Shown here: positions 60,998-64,000 of the stretch, piece after piece
How positions within the stretch are numbered: the stretch's first letter is position 1
Layout of the letters: the number at the start of each line of letters is the position of its first letter
Assembly: GCA_030834905.1 (NCBI GenBank)
Contig: JAUQWZ010000011.1
Location: 1 to 64,000 of the forward strand
Direction of reading: 5' to 3'
DNA length: 64,000 nt
Source of the DNA: Aggregatilineales bacterium
GTDB lineage: Bacteria > Chloroflexota > Anaerolineae > Aggregatilineales > Phototrophicaceae
Made by a program: the position numbers and the translations under genes
Notes under the pieces: model-generated
Told to the model about the DNA's origin: nothing
Databases searched by the model: none
What the model saw: the letters and a program-made list of their open reading frames with translations, nothing else

Positions 60998-61930
60998 CTA
61001 TGACGTTTGCTGCCCTATCAGATACTCGCGCCCTGCCTGCGCATCCGCGCCAATCTGGGCAATCAACTGGTCGATGCCCGAAAAGCGCATCTCCGGTCGC
61101 AGCCGTTTCTCGAAGTCAAACGTCAGCGTCTGTCCGTAGATGTCGCGGTCAAAATCGAGCAGGAAGGCTTCGACGGTGATGGCTTCGCCGTTGAAGGTCG
61201 GGCGCTGCCCAACGTTGGTCACCGCCATAAAGCGCTCGTCGCCCAGCAGCGCCCAACCGGCATAGACGCCGTTGGCGGGGATCACCTGCTCGCTCCACAC
61301 GTCCATGTTGGCGGTCGGAAAACCAATCGAACGCCCGCGCTTCTCTCCGTGAACCACCTCCCCGCTGACGCTGTAGGCGCGACCCAACATCTCACGCGCC
61401 TGTTCCACGTCGCCTGCCTCCAGCGTCGCGCGAATGCCGCTGCTGCTGATGGCGGCGTTCTCCGCCATGATCAGGTCGATGACTTCGACGGTAAATCCCT
61501 TTTTCGCGCCTTGGTCCTTCAGGTACGGAACGTTGCCCTCGCGCTGGTAGCCAAGCGCAAAGTCCGACCCCACCCACAGGGCTTCCAGGCGCAAATGTGC
61601 CATCATCCGGTCCACAAATTCAGCCGCCCGCGTCTGGCGAAACTGGTCGTCAAACGCCAGCGTGATCACGTAATCAACGTCCAGATCGCCCAGCAGCGCC
61701 GCCCGCTGTTCGGGCGTCGTCAGGTAGTAGCGGCTGTTTAATCCGCGCAGCACCACGTCGGGGTGCGGAAAGAAGGTGATCGCCACTGCTGCCCGCTGTC
61801 GCGCGTGCGCTTCGCTGACCAGCCGCCGAATCAGATGCTGGTGCCCGCGATGCACGCCGTCAAACACCCCGATGGTCACCAGTGAAGGCTGCTGCAAATG
61901 TATTTCCGTCAGGCTCCTGGCATGGATCAT
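60998..61930 (-). CDS. ribF: bifunctional riboflavin kinase / FAD synthetase
   Basis: Makes FMN and FAD from riboflavin. ATG at 61930 with a GGGAAAGAG site gives 310 aa. The N-terminal nucleotidyltransferase has GVFDGVHRGHQ at 21-31 and the ISSSGIRATLEAG region; the C-terminal riboflavin kinase has GEKRGRSIGFPTANM and the FDRDIYGQTLTFDFEKRLRPEM end typical of the family. truB lies 118 bp upstream on the same strand, a common gene pairing. Confidence 0.95.
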   Translation of the reverse strand: MIHARSLTEIHLQQPSLVTIGVFDGVHRGHQHLIRRLVSEAHARQRAAVAITFFPHPDVVLRGLNSRYYLTTPEQRAALLGDLDVDYVITLAFDDQFRQTRAAEFVDRMMAHLRLEALWVGSDFALGYQREGNVPYLKDQGAKKGFTVEVIDLIMAENAAISSSGIRATLEAGDVEQAREMLGRAYSVSGEVVHGEKRGRSIGFPTANMDVWSEQVIPANGVYAGWALLGDERFMAVTNVGQRPTFNGEAITVEAFLLDFDRDIYGQTLTFDFEKRLRPEMRFSGIDQLIAQIGADAQAGREYLIGQQTS

Positions 61931-62047
61931 GCGCGCGCGCTCTTTCCCGATATAGTGCCGATTTTTTACGCATTGAACTGCCCGCTTATTGTAGCGGTCA
62001 ATGCTTCGTTTTTCACTTGTCTCTTTCAGACGAACGTATGGCAAATA

Positions 62048-62923
62048 TCAGGGATAAAACACCTTCTGAGGCTTCCACGAGTCGCCGTCGGCGCGCAGCA
62101 CCGCCAGCAGATGCCCGCCGAGATCGTAGCCCATCGCCACCGTTCCGTCGGTGACGGCTTCCGACCTGGGAATCGAGCGCCCGTTGAAGATATCGTTGAC
62201 GGCACTTCCTGCCAGCGTGGTGGCGAAGAATCCTTCCAGCGCCTGCTCCGGCGCGATCAGATGGCGCTGCCAGTTGGGGTCTGCCAGCAGATCGTCCAGA
62301 GACAGCGCATCCTGAATCCTGAAGTTCCCGCTTGAGGTTCGCTCCAGCGCCGAGAGCGACGCGCCAACGCCCAGCGACGCGCCAATGTCGTGCGCCAGAC
62401 TGCGGATATAGGTTCCGGCGCTGCACGACACATCCAGCGAAAAGTGAGGCGGCGACCAGCGGCTGATCGTCAGTGAATGGATGGTGACATCGCGCGGATG
62501 GCGCTCAACGACCTTGCCGTCACGCGCCAGTTCATACAGCTTACGCCCCCCCTGCTTGATGGCGCTGTACATGGGTGGAACCTGCTGAATATCGCCCGTG
62601 AACAGCGGTAGCAGCCTTTCAACGTCGGCGCGGGTGATGCCGCTGGTATCGTGCTCGTATAACACCTGCCCTTCGGCGTCATAGGTATCGGTTTCTACCC
62701 CCAGATGGACGGTGGCGCTGTAGCCTTTGGTCGAATCCATCACGTACTCACTCAGGCGGGTAGCGTTGCCGAGGCACATGATCAGCACGCCGGTTGCCAT
62801 CGGATCGAGCGTGCCAGCATGTCCCACCTTTTTGACTCCCAGCGCCCGGCGCACGCGGACGACAACGTCATGACTGGTGATGCCCTGAGGCTTATTGATG
62901 TTCAGAAATCCAAAAAGTGCCAT
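62048..62923 (-). CDS. truB: tRNA pseudouridine(55) synthase
   Basis: Makes pseudouridine 55 in the T loop of tRNAs. The 291-aa enzyme has the catalytic Asp40 in VGHAGTLDPMATGVLI, KGYSATVHLGVETDTYDAEG, PPMYSAIKQGGRKLYELARDG and SCSAGTYIRSLAHDIG. The C-terminal PUA-like tail is present. It is placed before ribF in the direction of transcription. The gap up to 63203 shows no gene. Confidence 0.95.
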   Translation of the reverse strand: MALFGFLNINKPQGITSHDVVVRVRRALGVKKVGHAGTLDPMATGVLIMCLGNATRLSEYVMDSTKGYSATVHLGVETDTYDAEGQVLYEHDTSGITRADVERLLPLFTGDIQQVPPMYSAIKQGGRKLYELARDGKVVERHPRDVTIHSLTISRWSPPHFSLDVSCSAGTYIRSLAHDIGASLGVGASLSALERTSSGNFRIQDALSLDDLLADPNWQRHLIAPEQALEGFFATTLAGSAVNDIFNGRSIPRSEAVTDGTVAMGYDLGGHLLAVLRADGDSWKPQKVFYP

Positions 62924-63203
62924 ATGTTAGTGTCAATCCAATTCATCTGTTTACGAAACGCTGGCGCGCGAATATCGTCTTGCATAAGTCACACCGCACT
63001 TTAGTAATAACGCAGCCCACCCGCCAATGTTACAGATCACTTGCTGAGTATTTTAAGCAGTCATCGGGGAGTTGTGATGAGAAATTGATGTGCGACCCAT
63101 GAGGCAGCATGAGCCTTTTTAGCCACCTCCATACGGCTGGAATGACTCTCAATCGCTGTGAGACTGCCATAATCGGAACAGCGGCTGCGCCTTCACAGGC
63201 AGG
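62924..63203. other. intergenic gap, nothing recognised
   Basis: 280 bp between truB and the response-regulator gene. No protein, RNA or terminator is apparent. It must contain the promoter of truB on the minus strand, but I see no clear -35/-10 pair. Confidence 0.4.
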
Positions 63204-64000
63204 CTACAGATTCTTGCCATCTTCCAGGAAATAGGCGTACAGCCGCAGCCGACCTAATCTGACTTCATCCGAGTTCTTAAGCTGGATGGGATCGCGCGGC
63301 TTCAGCGGCTCGCCATTTATGTAGGTGCCGTTGATGCTGTCCATATCCTCAATGAAGAACTTGCCGTCCTGGTTGCGAAGCGTCATGTGTATCCGCGAAA
63401 CTCCGTGTTCAACCGCGTTGTAACGGCTGAGATCGATGTGCGACTTCGGCGGCAGGCTGGCGGAGCGCCCAAAGGTGATCGGCTGGTTGAGGGTGAGAGT
63501 CAGCGGCTGCTCGTGCCCGGCGATGAACAGCACAATCGAATCCTGGCGCGATTCAGGCGCAACCCCACGCAGCGGCGCGGTGCCGACAAGCTGCTTGGTG
63601 TGCAGCGCTCGCTCGCCGGTCTGGTTCTGCCCGATGAGCGAATCGACCACGTGATTAAGCTCCTGCGCGCTGACCGGCTTGCCGAGGAAAATATCCGCGC
63701 CAGCATCCAGCGCCTGGGTCACGTTCGCGGGCGTTTTCGCCGCGCTGATAATGACCACTGGCGTGGTGTTCCGCTGAACGTCACGCCGGACGTAGCGGCA
63801 GAATTCAAGTCCGGGCATGTCCGGCAGCATCAGATCGAGGATAACGGCGCTGGGATGCTTTTGGTTGAACAGCCGGATAGCGCTGACGACTTCGCGACAG
63901 GTAACCGTCGCATAGCCGTTGCGCTCCAGCACCAGCGCCAGCACCTTTGCCACTTCAGGATCGTCTTCAACAATGAGAATGGGGTGCCCCCCATCAGCCG
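63204..64000 (-). CDS. response regulator receiver-FHA protein (5' end cut)
   Basis: The frame is open to the right edge of the window. Residues beginning with HPILIVEDDPEVAKVLALVL are the start of a receiver domain with phosphoacceptor Asp in AVILDLMLPDMPG and the Lys in FLGKPVS. A linker leads to an FHA domain that should bind phosphothreonine: FGRSASL, SRIHMTL and DSINGTYINGEPL. There is no DNA-binding domain, so output is through protein contact, linking two-component signalling to Ser/Thr kinase signalling. A GTG at 63951 would cut off the acidic pocket, so the true start lies outside the window. Confidence 0.85.
   Translation of the reverse strand, partial: ADGGHPILIVEDDPEVAKVLALVLERNGYATVTCREVVSAIRLFNQKHPSAVILDLMLPDMPGLEFCRYVRRDVQRNTTPVVIISAAKTPANVTQALDAGADIFLGKPVSAQELNHVVDSLIGQNQTGERALHTKQLVGTAPLRGVAPESRQDSIVLFIAGHEQPLTLTLNQPITFGRSASLPPKSHIDLSRYNAVEHGVSRIHMTLRNQDGKFFIEDMDSINGTYINGEPLKPRDPIQLKNSDEVRLGRLRLYAYFLEDGKNL

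Overview
The window looks like a chromosomal segment of a high-GC bacterium with mostly bacterial housekeeping genes, frequent TTG/GTG starts and GGAG-type ribosome binding sites. The mix of genes (CpXC protein, DUF1385 membrane protein, DM13 protein, six-hairpin glycosidase, several secreted TIM-barrel glycosidase-like proteins, multi-domain GAF/PAS kinases) suggests a Chloroflexota (Anaerolineae-like) genome. That placement is inference from gene content, not a measured phylogeny.

Layout. Bases 1-2186 are a CRISPR array of 30 near-identical 37-bp repeats with no cas gene in the window; its left end is cut. Then come tig-clpP-clpX (2475-6024), a small minus-strand cluster (DUF971, an unknown protein, a membrane-anchored helix-hairpin-helix protein), a lipoprotein, a large six-hairpin glycosidase with a PAS histidine kinase, an ABC exporter, an SDR epimerase and a methyltransferase, argS, dcd, an HTH protein and tRNA-Val(UAC). 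A PiT-type transporter with a Pho-box-like promoter is followed by an OmpR-type response regulator, then DM13, methyltransferase, membrane, PPC-domain and nucleotidyltransferase-like genes. Bases 27374-30105 hold a more AT-rich cassette (membrane protein, Xre regulator, two MDR oxidoreductases) with three matching candidate operator sites. The 30-39 kb part carries a second secreted glycosidase, a CpXC protein, a GAF-PAS histidine kinase, a membrane-tethered OmpR-type regulator interrupted by TAG, an ABC ATPase/permease pair, a PPOX flavoprotein and a ROK kinase. The last third holds mutS, a GT-C glycosyltransferase, a TIR-TM-TM-TIR protein, DUF1385, a third secreted glycosidase, recJ, fmt, a Sua5-type protein, mdh, a GNAT, pckA, a histidine phosphatase, a GNAT-glyoxalase fusion, era, a Trm11-like methyltransferase, ribF, truB and an FHA response regulator cut by the right edge.

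How genes work together: tig/clpP/clpX form a protein folding and degradation module; argS, fmt, the Sua5-type protein, truB, era and the tRNA gene serve translation; mutS and recJ serve DNA repair; mdh and pckA sit in central carbon metabolism; dcd and ribF feed nucleotide and flavin pools.

Most unusual: (i) a dispersed family of double-palindrome repeats (core GTAGGGACACGA...TCGTGTCCCTAC), including two 151-bp copies with imperfect terminal inverted repeats in opposite orientation, each of whose ends supplies the stop codon of the adjacent gene (lipoprotein at 8333, fmt at 50959); (ii) a protein with two TIR-like domains flanking two membrane segments; (iii) a ToxR-like winged-helix/TM regulator whose conserved Trp codon is TAG; (iv) a Trm11-like methyltransferase with no canonical start codon over its N-terminal 70 residues, in frame with era; (v) tandem 20-bp Pho-box-like repeats before a PiT-family gene that lacks the usual Asp residues.
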